Shown here: positions 1 to 6,124 of the stretch, in pieces | How positions within the stretch are numbered: the first letter of the stretch is position 1 | How the letters are laid out: every line of letters begins with the position of its first letter | DNA from: Chloroflexota bacterium | Lineage (GTDB): Bacteria > Chloroflexota > Anaerolineae > B4-G1 | Direction: 5' to 3' | Assembly: GCA_030596915.1 (NCBI GenBank) | Contig: JAUVSX010000203.1 | Location: 1 to 6,124, forward strand | DNA length: 6,124 nt | The notes under the pieces: model-generated | Told to the model about the DNA's origin: nothing | Seen by the model: only the letters and a program-made list of their open reading frames with translations | Databases searched by the model: none | Program-made: the position numbers and the translations under genes

Positions 1-838
1 CCTCGTAGATGCGGATGGCGTGCCTGGCCCCCCACTGCGTGAAGAAATGACACCACTCGAAGTGGGTGATCCCACACCTCTTGGCCAGATCGACGTATCG
101 CTTCACGTCACGCCAGTCGAAGGTGTATGTGTCGGATCCCGTCCTCTCGATCTGAAGCAACTGGTTGGGACGCTTGATGCCGTCGAGGGGCGGCGTGAAG
201 ACAGGCACATAGAGGGTATCCTGGCCATGCTGGACGATGTCGCGCACGTAGGCAGCGACGAGCTCCCAGAAGCGGTCGTCGAACAGGTCAGTCTTGTACC
301 AGTCAATGAGCGCGTCAACATAGAACCAGTGGGTGATCGGGAAACCGGTGCGCTCCGCTATGTGAACGTCGTACAGCGTCACGTGTGCGGTGTGCGCTGT
401 CTCATCAGCCCCCTCTGCGGACACCGTTATGTTGATGGCGGACTGGCCTGGTGTGGCGTCCGCTCCGGGGCGCGCGCTGATCCAGAAGGCGTGGGTCTCG
501 GCGGAGGGGAGGAGGATCATGTCCTCGTCGAACAGTGGATCGGGGACAAAGCCGGGAATGTGACCACGCCCCTCGACATCGACGTCATCCTGCTCAATGG
601 GCGTGTTGTGGTGAGGCATGGGGACATAGCCGACGCGCCGCACCCGGATAGACCACCCCGCCGGACCAGACACCTTGACCTGCACGCGCTGGGGATCCTG
701 GCTGTCAGACCGCAGGGCGACCTGGAAGCTGAACCGCTCGTTCAGCGCCGCGTCGAGCGCGAGCGCACGGGGCTCCAAGGCGGGGGTGCGCGGGAAGTGG
801 CGGACCATTGATGACGCGAGCCAAGACCGGACTGTCAT
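1..838 (-). CDS. GH123/DUF4091-type glycoside hydrolase-like protein (3' end cut by window edge)
   Basis: The reading frame opens at the ATG at 836-838 and stays open for 279 codons to the left edge, so the C-terminus is missing. I recognise the GH123/DUF4091 pattern. An N-terminal beta-rich region (about residues 15-160) contains VGYVPMPHHNT (69-79) and HIPGFVPDPLFDED (93-106). It is followed by the start of a barrel-like domain with DWYKTDLFDDRFWE (179-192), HGQDTLYVPVFTPPLDG (204-220) and FEWCHFFTQWGARHA (260-274). Characterised GH123 members are beta-N-acetylgalactosaminidases that use an Asp-Glu pair in substrate-assisted catalysis; that pair should lie beyond the edge, so activity cannot be judged. 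No signal peptide or membrane segment is visible, which suggests a cytoplasmic protein. The start is fixed by a strong ribosome binding site 5 bases upstream. The gene is 9 bases after the activase stop, so it is almost certainly co-transcribed with it. The family call is fairly secure; the substrate is unknown. Confidence 0.8.
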   Translation of the reverse strand, partial: MTVRSWLASSMVRHFPRTPALEPRALALDAALNERFSFQVALRSDSQDPQRVQVKVSGPAGWSIRVRRVGYVPMPHHNTPIEQDDVDVEGRGHIPGFVPDPLFDEDMILLPSAETHAFWISARPGADATPGQSAINITVSAEGADETAHTAHVTLYDVHIAERTGFPITHWFYVDALIDWYKTDLFDDRFWELVAAYVRDIVQHGQDTLYVPVFTPPLDGIKRPNQLLQIERTGSDTYTFDWRDVKRYVDLAKRCGITHFEWCHFFTQWGARHAIRIYE

Positions 839-843
839 AGTTG

Positions 844-849
844 CCTCCT
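844..849 (-). promoter_or_regulatory. Strong Shine-Dalgarno site of the GH123-like gene, overlapping the upstream stop
   Basis: On the minus strand the junction reads TAGGAGGCAACTATG. AGGAGG is an exact Shine-Dalgarno core 5 bases before the ATG at 838. Its first bases overlap the TAG stop (848-850) of the activase gene. This fixes the start of the GH123-like protein and suggests that ribosomes finishing the activase can reinitiate on it. Confidence 0.85.
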
Positions 850-1759
850 ATCTCTCGTTGGCCAGACAGACGCCGAATGTCTCAAATTCATCGATCCAGC
901 AAGAGACGGTCTCCTTGCTGGGTGGGTCGCTTTGCTCTCGGCCGTCGCGGCTGAGTCCCATCCGCTCGACCTTGCCCGTACCGAGCGGGTGGTAGGGCAT
1001 GATCTCGACGCTGCGCAGACGAGGGTGAGACCGAGCTAGCGCCGCCACGGCTCGGAAGTGATCGGGCCGGTCGTTGTAGCCCGGGATGATCGGGAGACGC
1101 AGGCTGATCTCAGCGCCCCAGTCATGGAGCGCTCGCAGGTTGCTGAAGATCAGGTCGGGGGGGACGCCCGTGTAGGCGATGTGCCGCTCCCGGTCGGTCT
1201 CCTTTATGTCGTACAAGAAGAGGTCCACGTAGGGGAGAATGCGCTCGTAGTGAGCCAGGGGCGCATACCCGCACGTCTCGATGCAGCAGTGCAGCCCGTT
1301 CTCGTGGGCGGCCTTGAGAAGCGCCTCAGTGAATCCGATCTGCAGCATAGGCTCCCCGCCGGAGAGGGTCATGCCACCATGCGAGGTCTCGTAGAACGGC
1401 TCGTCCCGCATCACTTCGGCCAGCACGGCCTCAACGGCCGTATCCCGCCCCACGAGCTCCAGCGCTCCAGAATAGCACTCAACAGTGCACGCGCCGCAGA
1501 CCTCGCACCGGTCACGCTCGATCACGTGTCGCCCGTCGACCATTTGGTGGGCCTCATTTGGACACGTGGTGAAGCAGAACCCGCAGCCGATGCACCTGTC
1601 GGGGAAGAAGGAAAGGTGGAACCCGCGGCTGATCCCCTCGGGGTTGTGGCACCACAGGCACCGCAGCGGACAGCCCTTGTAGAACACGGTCGTGCGGATA
1701 CCGGGGCCGTCGTGGATGCTGAATCGCTGGATGTCGAAAACCCGACCGGTGATGGTCAT
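848..1759 (-). CDS. Glycyl-radical enzyme activating protein (radical SAM, with ferredoxin insert)
   Basis: This 303-residue protein has the usual length for the PflA-like activase subfamily with a ferredoxin insert. Family knowledge: such enzymes reductively cleave S-adenosylmethionine at a 4Fe-4S cluster and use the 5'-deoxyadenosyl radical to create the glycyl radical on a partner enzyme in the cytoplasm. Visible evidence: the family opening FDIQRFSIHDGPGIRTT (8-24); the radical SAM cluster motif CX3CX2C at C30, C34, C37 followed by HNPEG; two ferredoxin-type CX2CX2CX3C sets at C56/C59/C62/C66 and C85/C88/C91/C95; the SAM-binding GGEP at 134-137; and LPIIPGYND near 218-226. All key cysteines are present, so it looks functional. 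The Met at 1759 fits the family N-terminus, although its ribosome binding site is weak; an ATG at 1768-1770 is out of frame and hits a stop after four codons. It is the first gene of a probable operon with the GH123-like gene. The partner enzyme, and hence the pathway, is not in the window. Confidence 0.93.
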   Translation of the reverse strand: MTITGRVFDIQRFSIHDGPGIRTTVFYKGCPLRCLWCHNPEGISRGFHLSFFPDRCIGCGFCFTTCPNEAHQMVDGRHVIERDRCEVCGACTVECYSGALELVGRDTAVEAVLAEVMRDEPFYETSHGGMTLSGGEPMLQIGFTEALLKAAHENGLHCCIETCGYAPLAHYERILPYVDLFLYDIKETDRERHIAYTGVPPDLIFSNLRALHDWGAEISLRLPIIPGYNDRPDHFRAVAALARSHPRLRSVEIMPYHPLGTGKVERMGLSRDGREQSDPPSKETVSCWIDEFETFGVCLANER

Positions 1760-1819
1760 CTGTCTGCCATGATAGAGTTTGAAGTGGTCAGCTTCGTCCG
1801 CGCTGGGAACGTGTACTGC

Positions 1820-1844
1820 CCCCGGCGCAATTATACCGCCGGGG
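1820..1844 (-). terminator. Perfect GC hairpin after the 753-residue glycosyltransferase gene (atypical terminator candidate)
   Basis: Arms CCCCGGCG (1837-1844 on the minus strand) and CGCCGGGG (1820-1827) pair perfectly over 8 bp, leaving a 9-base AT-rich loop. The hairpin begins 14 bases after the TGA at 1859-1861, where a terminator would be expected. However, no U-tract follows (the next minus-strand bases are GCAGTACACG), so it is not a canonical intrinsic terminator. It may stabilise the mRNA 3' end or only slow polymerase. The structure is certain as sequence; the function is inferred. Confidence 0.5.
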
Positions 1845-1856
1845 TGGGAGACGCAA
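1830..1856 (-). promoter_or_regulatory. Candidate sigma70-type promoter for the activase/GH123-like operon
   Basis: On the minus strand an exact TATAAT occupies 1830-1835. A weak -35 candidate, TTGCGT, lies at 1851-1856 with a short 15-base spacer; there is no extended -10 TGn. Transcription would begin near 1821-1824 and give a leader of about 60-65 bases before the activase ATG at 1759. The location, in the only intergenic gap and directly ahead of a new functional unit, supports the call. The poor -35 could mean activator dependence or that the TATAAT is fortuitous. Confidence 0.45.
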
Positions 1857-1858
1857 GG

Positions 1859-4120
1859 TCAGGGCAGCGGGATGATGAACGTATCGTCAGGGAGAGGCCA
1901 CCCGTCGGCGCCGGTGGCGCCCAGACGGTCACCCGTGACAGGATCGTACCAACCCACCCCGACGGCAAGGGGGCCTTCCGTGCCTTCGGACAGCGGCACT
2001 ACCCGTTCATCTAGCACGCGGTCGCCCGGTTCCCACAGGCTGGAGGGGAACCCGCCGCCCAAGGGAGGCCCATCGGCCGTGGCGACCAGGTCGCGATTGG
2101 CATCGTATACGTGGACGAACACGATGTAGTCCTGCCCTAGCTGCGCCAGACTGCGCCACCATAGGGTCACATGCAGATTGCCCTGGCTCCGCGCCATATC
2201 TACGCCTTCCAAGGCCACTGCCTCCCCAAACACAACCGGAGGGTCGAGGCGATTGTCCCCTTGGGGCAGCAAGGTAGCTTCATCGGAAGCGCCGACTCGG
2301 ACCAGGCCGAGCGTGGCCCCGTCCCCGCCCGGCTGCCCGCCCACCGTGAACGGCAGGCGAGCGCCGCTGGTCCCATCGAAGAGAATCGCCCGCACAACCC
2401 AACCTTGAGCGCGGGCCACATCCTCCGGTATATCGAGCTGGTAGTTATCGACAATGACATCACCGGGGTGCCAGTTCCCCGTGGGATAGGTCCCGCCACC
2501 GGTCCACGTGTTGAAGTTGACCAGTGTCGCGGTGTCGCCGGGCTCGGCTGACACGAGCTGGATCGCGAGCGTGTAGTGGTCCGGGGGCTGCGCCAGCACA
2601 TGCCAGTACAGGGTCACATCTAGCTCATCGCCGGGTTCAAAGGAGGTAGCGTCAAGATCGTAGCCCAGGAGCGCGATATCCTCTCCGAAGCGGCCGTCGA
2701 AGGGGTGCCCGACATCAACGTCGGCAGGGCTCGAGTGGATTTCTGGCAGCCTGACAGGCGGCGCCATCACAGCGAATGGACCTGCGATCGCTCCCAGACA
2801 CAGAAGCACAAGGAAAACCACACCTAGTCCCGCCCGGCGCTCGGCCCAGTATCCCAGACCCCGCCCGAGGAGAACGGCCACGCTGACCATCGCCGGATAG
2901 AGTAGACGCCCCTTTGGAGCGTGGATCGTCAGATTCCAGTAGAGGTAGGCGGCGAATACCGCCACCAGCCAGGCTGCCAGAGCAATCACCTGGGGCCATC
3001 GTCGCCACAGACGTTGTCGGGCAGCGATCGTCCCAGCTAGAGCAACCAGACACAGCAATAGGTAGGGCAGGTAGAAGCCGGGGGGTGGCGCGGTGCACGC
3101 GAAAACGCCCCACCAGGACATGAACACTCCTGGTATCTCGCGGATAAGCAGCCACACCGAGACCTGCTGGCGCAGCGGCAATGCCTCCAGCATTGGACGC
3201 GTCCCCGTAAGATCGCCATACAAGGTCCAGTTCCGATAGACCCACCAGCCCGCTATAGCCAGGAATGGCAGGAGCACCAGGCACCCGTAGCCGATGAGCG
3301 ACGGCAGCTCCTTGGCTAACCGCCTAGACGATGGCAGCCTCGGCTGCGAAAGCCAAATCACAAGTATGGCCAGCAGGGACATCGGCAGAAGCAGCGCCCC
3401 AGAGGCCTTGCTGAGGGTCGCCAGGCCAGCGAGGATGCCCAGCGCGAGCGCTTGGGGCCAGCGAATGCCGTCGCGAAGTATGAGCATTACCAGATAAAGC
3501 CCCCAGGTCGCCAGCGCCGTCACAAGATTGTCGTTGCGGACAGCGCCCGCCGTGAAGAGGAATCCCGGTGTGAAGGCCGCGATCCCTGCAGCCAGCCACG
3601 CCGACCAGGGGGACTCGGGGAACGCGAGCAGGGTTGTGGCATACACGCCGGCGACCGTTGCGAGTGCGAGGAGCGAGGACCAAACCCGCAGGACGTGAAG
3701 TACCCGCACCCTGCCCTGGTAGGGGAAACGGTTGTTGTGAGCATCGCGCTCGAAGTAGTTGACGTTGTAGCGGGCGCCGGGTTGGGCGCACGTCGAGTGG
3801 GGATTGACGTCAAGCGGCGCCCCGGCGTCCTCTAGATCCAGCGCCAGGATGCCAGAGAGCGCACGTACGAAGACCGAAGCGCTCCCGTAGTAGAGCGGAG
3901 GCTGGATCCCCTCGTGTTCGTAGTTTGGGGGCGGCCCGACGGCCGGGACGACTGGAAGCTGCCCGGTCTGTAGGAGGTGGACAACGTAATAGAAGTGACC
4001 GATCTCGTCGGGCGCCTCAAAGGGGGTCGAGATCGCGTTGTAGAGCGTGGCAAGAACAAGAAACAGTGCAAGAAGGCCGACCAGGGCCAGGCGGCGTGTT
4101 CGCGGCAGGCAGCCTGTCAT
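1859..4120 (-). CDS. GT39/ArnT-like membrane glycosyltransferase with two C-terminal beta-sandwich-like domains
   Basis: I take the start at the ATG at 4118-4120 (753 residues), not the ATG at 4303, because the 61 residues before it are Arg/Pro/Cys-rich and overlap the upstream gene's coding sequence. From 4120 the protein begins with a basic segment and a clean membrane helix (about 11-29). The core (to about 452) has roughly ten to twelve hydrophobic segments. Family-like motifs include PDEIGHFYY (37-45), where the acidic pair in the first outer loop is typical of GT39/ArnT enzymes; HEGIQPPLYY (69-78); AVRNDNLV (193-200); and APKGRLLYPA (401-410). Two related beta-rich modules follow at about 478-610 and 630-753, probably outside the membrane, with no terminal membrane helix. 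The likely role is transfer of a sugar from a polyprenyl-phosphate donor at the outer membrane face; donor and acceptor are unknown. A DUF2142-type membrane protein is an alternative label. The start overlaps the preceding gene's stop as ATGA. A GGAAG site (4129-4133) lies 8 bases upstream. Confidence 0.82.
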   Translation of the reverse strand: MTGCLPRTRRLALVGLLALFLVLATLYNAISTPFEAPDEIGHFYYVVHLLQTGQLPVVPAVGPPPNYEHEGIQPPLYYGSASVFVRALSGILALDLEDAGAPLDVNPHSTCAQPGARYNVNYFERDAHNNRFPYQGRVRVLHVLRVWSSLLALATVAGVYATTLLAFPESPWSAWLAAGIAAFTPGFLFTAGAVRNDNLVTALATWGLYLVMLILRDGIRWPQALALGILAGLATLSKASGALLLPMSLLAILVIWLSQPRLPSSRRLAKELPSLIGYGCLVLLPFLAIAGWWVYRNWTLYGDLTGTRPMLEALPLRQQVSVWLLIREIPGVFMSWWGVFACTAPPPGFYLPYLLLCLVALAGTIAARQRLWRRWPQVIALAAWLVAVFAAYLYWNLTIHAPKGRLLYPAMVSVAVLLGRGLGYWAERRAGLGVVFLVLLCLGAIAGPFAVMAPPVRLPEIHSSPADVDVGHPFDGRFGEDIALLGYDLDATSFEPGDELDVTLYWHVLAQPPDHYTLAIQLVSAEPGDTATLVNFNTWTGGGTYPTGNWHPGDVIVDNYQLDIPEDVARAQGWVVRAILFDGTSGARLPFTVGGQPGGDGATLGLVRVGASDEATLLPQGDNRLDPPVVFGEAVALEGVDMARSQGNLHVTLWWRSLAQLGQDYIVFVHVYDANRDLVATADGPPLGGGFPSSLWEPGDRVLDERVVPLSEGTEGPLAVGVGWYDPVTGDRLGATGADGWPLPDDTFIIPLP

Positions 4121-6124
4121 CTGCGTCGCTTCCGTCCCACGACCACAGCACTGACCAGGACGACTGCCGCCAACGTCCGCGCGATCCAGACCCCCGGCTC
4201 CCGGGGAGCGGGTGTCAGGGGTACAATAGCCAGAGTCGCGAGGTCGTTGGGCAACCGTGCACCTTCGGCAGAATATGCAGGCAGGCGAGAGTTGTCTGGC
4301 CAACGGTACAGTCCCAACGTCACCGTGAGATCGCCTGGCGCTAGATCCTCCGGTAGGTCCAGATCATACGGATCCATCACGGTCGTCCCCGGCTCCCATC
4401 TCGAAGTGGGCCGAGTTCCCCGCCCTGGGAAGTTGTCCTGCTGGGCGATGAGCTGCCCCGCGCCGTCGAGCAGATGCACAAAAACCGTATAGTCCTTCTC
4501 CAGTGGTTCCAGCGCCTGCCAGTACAGTTGCAGGCGAAGCACCTGTCCGGCCTGATAGGGCGGCGGCGCGATGTCGTAGCCTACCAACTGGATTCCGGGA
4601 TCAAAGCTGAAGGCGGCCGGCTGCTGCGGCCCACTGGCGACGTGGTATACCCACGCGTACGGCACGGAGCCGAAGCGCACCGTTGTCAACGGTGCCCTGC
4701 GGCGGTAGAGGTCCCACGGAACGCTGTCCTCCGTACCATCGTTCCTCATACTATTGTTGATGCCGAACGCGTACCATGCCGCCGGGTCGCTGACCTCCAC
4801 CGTCTCCCCTACGAAGTACTGCCGGAAGAGCGTCGGCATGTGACTGCCCGCGGTCTCGTCGTCCGCGTGGGGCAGCCTGTTGAGTGTCCGCGCGGCGATG
4901 TCCAGGCCTTCCCCTTGCCACTGTGTAGAGAGCGCCCATATGCTCGTCCTGGCGCCTACCAGCTCGTTGAAGCGTGCGCCGTAGTAAGGATGTCGCGGTA
5001 GCACGAGCGCCCCTTGCAGCAGCAAGGCGGCGGCGATCACAGCGATTGGCGCTGCTCGCGACGGCGTGACAGGCGCGAAGACACGGCTCGCCCACCATGC
5101 CAGGCCCACACCCGCGAGAATGTCCACGGCTGGAAACGCTGGCAGGAGATAGCGGGGCATCTTCTTCGCGCCGAGTGTCATCTGCAAGGTGAAGAAGACG
5201 GCAAAGGCCAGCAGTAACCCCAGGCTGGCGCGCTCGCCCCGCGGCCGGTCCCGATCGATCGCAGCGTACAGCAGCGCCACAAGTGCGAAAGCGGAAGCGA
5301 GCGCAGTCAGTTTGCAGCCCCACGTGACCAGGTAGTAGGTTGGGCCAGGGTCGCCGGCTACAGGCTGTCCGAGGAAATACAGCGGGCTGGGGTGCGGCCA
5401 GATGACGCGCAGCGCAGCTCGACTATAGACAGTCTGCAGGGTGCCGATTGGATCCACCCACATGGCGGGATAGAGCGCAAAGTAGACGAAGCAGGCAACC
5501 CCGAGCCACGCAAGGCCAGCCTGCAGCGCGCGCCGCCAACCCATCTGGTGGCCGAACAGGACACCAAGGCCCAGGCACAGGGCGGTGTACGGCAGCAGGA
5601 ACAGCGCTGGGCTCTTGGTGAGCAGCGCCAGGCCACCAAGGACACCGGAGAGAATGACCCACCTGGTGCGCCTCGTTCGCGTGAACAGCAGCACGCTCAG
5701 CGCCGAGGCCGTCATAAAGGCGGCCAGCAGACCATCCACGTGCAACACCTTGGAGTTGGCCAGGAAGAAGGGGTCCAGCGCCACAAGCAATGCCGCACTG
5801 AACGCCGCCAAGGGGCCGAATAGCCGCAGGAGAAGGCCGTACATCAACGTGATCACGCCGGCGATGACGAGCGCCAGGGGAAACACACCGATGGTGGACT
5901 CTCGGACCGTCAGGGATTCTGGGTCCACGTACGCTTTTCCATCCGGTCCCGGCTGGGGAGTCACTCCGGCGATGCGGAGCGCAATCCCCGAGAGCCACAT
6001 TGTGGGGACCCCCGGGTGCTCGGAGGTGACGGTCTCCCCAGAGGCGCCCCGGCCTACATCGTGGATGAACTCCGCCGAGCGCGTGTGCCCCCGCCGCGGG
6101 CGCGCGATCGGGCCCCCGGCGCGC
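4117..6124 (-). CDS. GT39/ArnT-like membrane glycosyltransferase with one C-terminal beta-sandwich-like domain (5' end cut by window edge)
   Basis: The frame stays open from the right edge to the TGA at 4117-4119, giving 668 visible codons. The ATG at 5998-6000 is probably internal: the 41 codons before it are open and encode a family-like loop, TRSAEFIHDVGRG then SEHPGVPTMWL, continuing directly into the Met-Trp. Numbering from that Met, hydrophobic helices run through about 37-335. Between them are LANSKVLHVDG (80-90), a loop with TYYLVTWGCK (221-230) and KKMPRYLLPAFPAVD (279-293), a pattern I associate with GT39 enzymes, then HPYYGARFNELVGA (337-350). A soluble region leads to one beta-sandwich-like domain (about 466-595), a final membrane helix (about 604-622) and a basic RKRRR tail, so the domain should be tethered outside the cell. 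The likely role is sugar transfer from a polyprenyl-phosphate donor. It is translationally coupled to the next glycosyltransferase, suggesting paired steps on one surface glycan. The N-terminal catalytic loop is largely missing. Confidence 0.82.
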   Translation of the reverse strand, partial: RAGGPIARPRRGHTRSAEFIHDVGRGASGETVTSEHPGVPTMWLSGIALRIAGVTPQPGPDGKAYVDPESLTVRESTIGVFPLALVIAGVITLMYGLLLRLFGPLAAFSAALLVALDPFFLANSKVLHVDGLLAAFMTASALSVLLFTRTRRTRWVILSGVLGGLALLTKSPALFLLPYTALCLGLGVLFGHQMGWRRALQAGLAWLGVACFVYFALYPAMWVDPIGTLQTVYSRAALRVIWPHPSPLYFLGQPVAGDPGPTYYLVTWGCKLTALASAFALVALLYAAIDRDRPRGERASLGLLLAFAVFFTLQMTLGAKKMPRYLLPAFPAVDILAGVGLAWWASRVFAPVTPSRAAPIAVIAAALLLQGALVLPRHPYYGARFNELVGARTSIWALSTQWQGEGLDIAARTLNRLPHADDETAGSHMPTLFRQYFVGETVEVSDPAAWYAFGINNSMRNDGTEDSVPWDLYRRRAPLTTVRFGSVPYAWVYHVASGPQQPAAFSFDPGIQLVGYDIAPPPYQAGQVLRLQLYWQALEPLEKDYTVFVHLLDGAGQLIAQQDNFPGRGTRPTSRWEPGTTVMDPYDLDLPEDLAPGDLTVTLGLYRWPDNSRLPAYSAEGARLPNDLATLAIVPLTPAPREPGVWIARTLAAVVLVSAVVVGRKRRR

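Noticed and set aside
20..811. Plus-strand open frame of 263 codons opposite the GH123-like gene
   Set aside because: It lies entirely antisense to a frame with clear GH123/DUF4091 motifs and a strong ribosome binding site. Long antisense frames are expected in GC-rich genes, and its protein shows no recognisable domain.
1760..1858. Riboswitch or small RNA in the intergenic gap
   Set aside because: Apart from the single hairpin and the TATAAT, no conserved riboswitch core or multi-stem structure could be recognised, and the 60-65 base leader is short.
1058..2014. Plus-strand open frame of 318 codons opposite the activase and the intergenic gap
   Set aside because: It is antisense to the radical SAM activase with complete cysteine motifs and runs through the hairpin gap into the end of the glycosyltransferase gene. 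No family resemblance or convincing start was seen.
2715..3284. Minus-strand open frame of 189 codons within the second glycosyltransferase
   Set aside because: It is a shifted-frame shadow of the membrane core; the true frame is continuous through this region with membrane helices and motifs.
4121..4303. N-terminal extension of the 753-residue glycosyltransferase to the ATG at 4303
   Set aside because: The extra 61 residues overlap the coding end of the upstream gene in another frame, have an unlikely composition and precede a natural membrane-protein start coupled by ATGA.
4751..5323. Minus-strand open frames at 4751-5323 and 5423-5998 as possible frameshifted gene pieces
   Set aside because: The main frame is uninterrupted from 6124 to 4117, so no frameshift is needed, and these proteins are Arg/Ala/Gly-rich with no motif.

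Overview
The window is dense, GC-rich bacterial DNA in which every supportable gene lies on the minus strand. It reads from right to left as two apparent transcription units. No rRNA, tRNA, CRISPR array, insertion sequence or plasmid/phage marker was seen. The GC-rich coding style and the two large membrane glycosyltransferases with beta-rich C-terminal domains resemble Chloroflexota (Anaerolineae-like) genomes. The glycyl-radical activase points to anaerobic or microaerobic metabolism. The taxonomic guess is an inference from style and is only moderately secure.

Unit 1 (right edge to 1859). A GT39/ArnT-like membrane glycosyltransferase has its C-terminal 668 codons in the window, and its true start lies beyond base 6124. 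It is joined by a 4-base ATGA overlap to a second, complete 753-residue membrane glycosyltransferase-like protein. Both carry a multi-spanning membrane core and the same kind of beta-sandwich-like domain, once in the first and twice in tandem in the second. They probably modify a surface glycan, lipid or protein outside the membrane using polyprenyl-phosphate sugars.

Boundary (1760-1858). A 99-base gap is the only clear intergenic space. It holds a perfect 8-bp GC hairpin whose loop contains an exact TATAAT on the minus strand. This may be a composite of a weak terminator for unit 1 and the -10 element of a promoter for unit 2.

Unit 2 (1759 to left edge). A complete glycyl-radical-enzyme activating protein (radical SAM plus two 4Fe-4S ferredoxin-type clusters) is followed after 9 bases by a GH123/DUF4091-type protein cut by the left edge. 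The activase stop codon is fused to the ribosome binding site of the next gene. The glycyl radical enzyme that the activase should serve is not in the window. It is not immediately upstream, so it must lie downstream of the GH123-like gene or elsewhere. The pairing of an activase with a GH123-like protein is the least expected feature here and suggests a possible anaerobic sugar or amino-sugar catabolic locus, but the window alone does not prove it.
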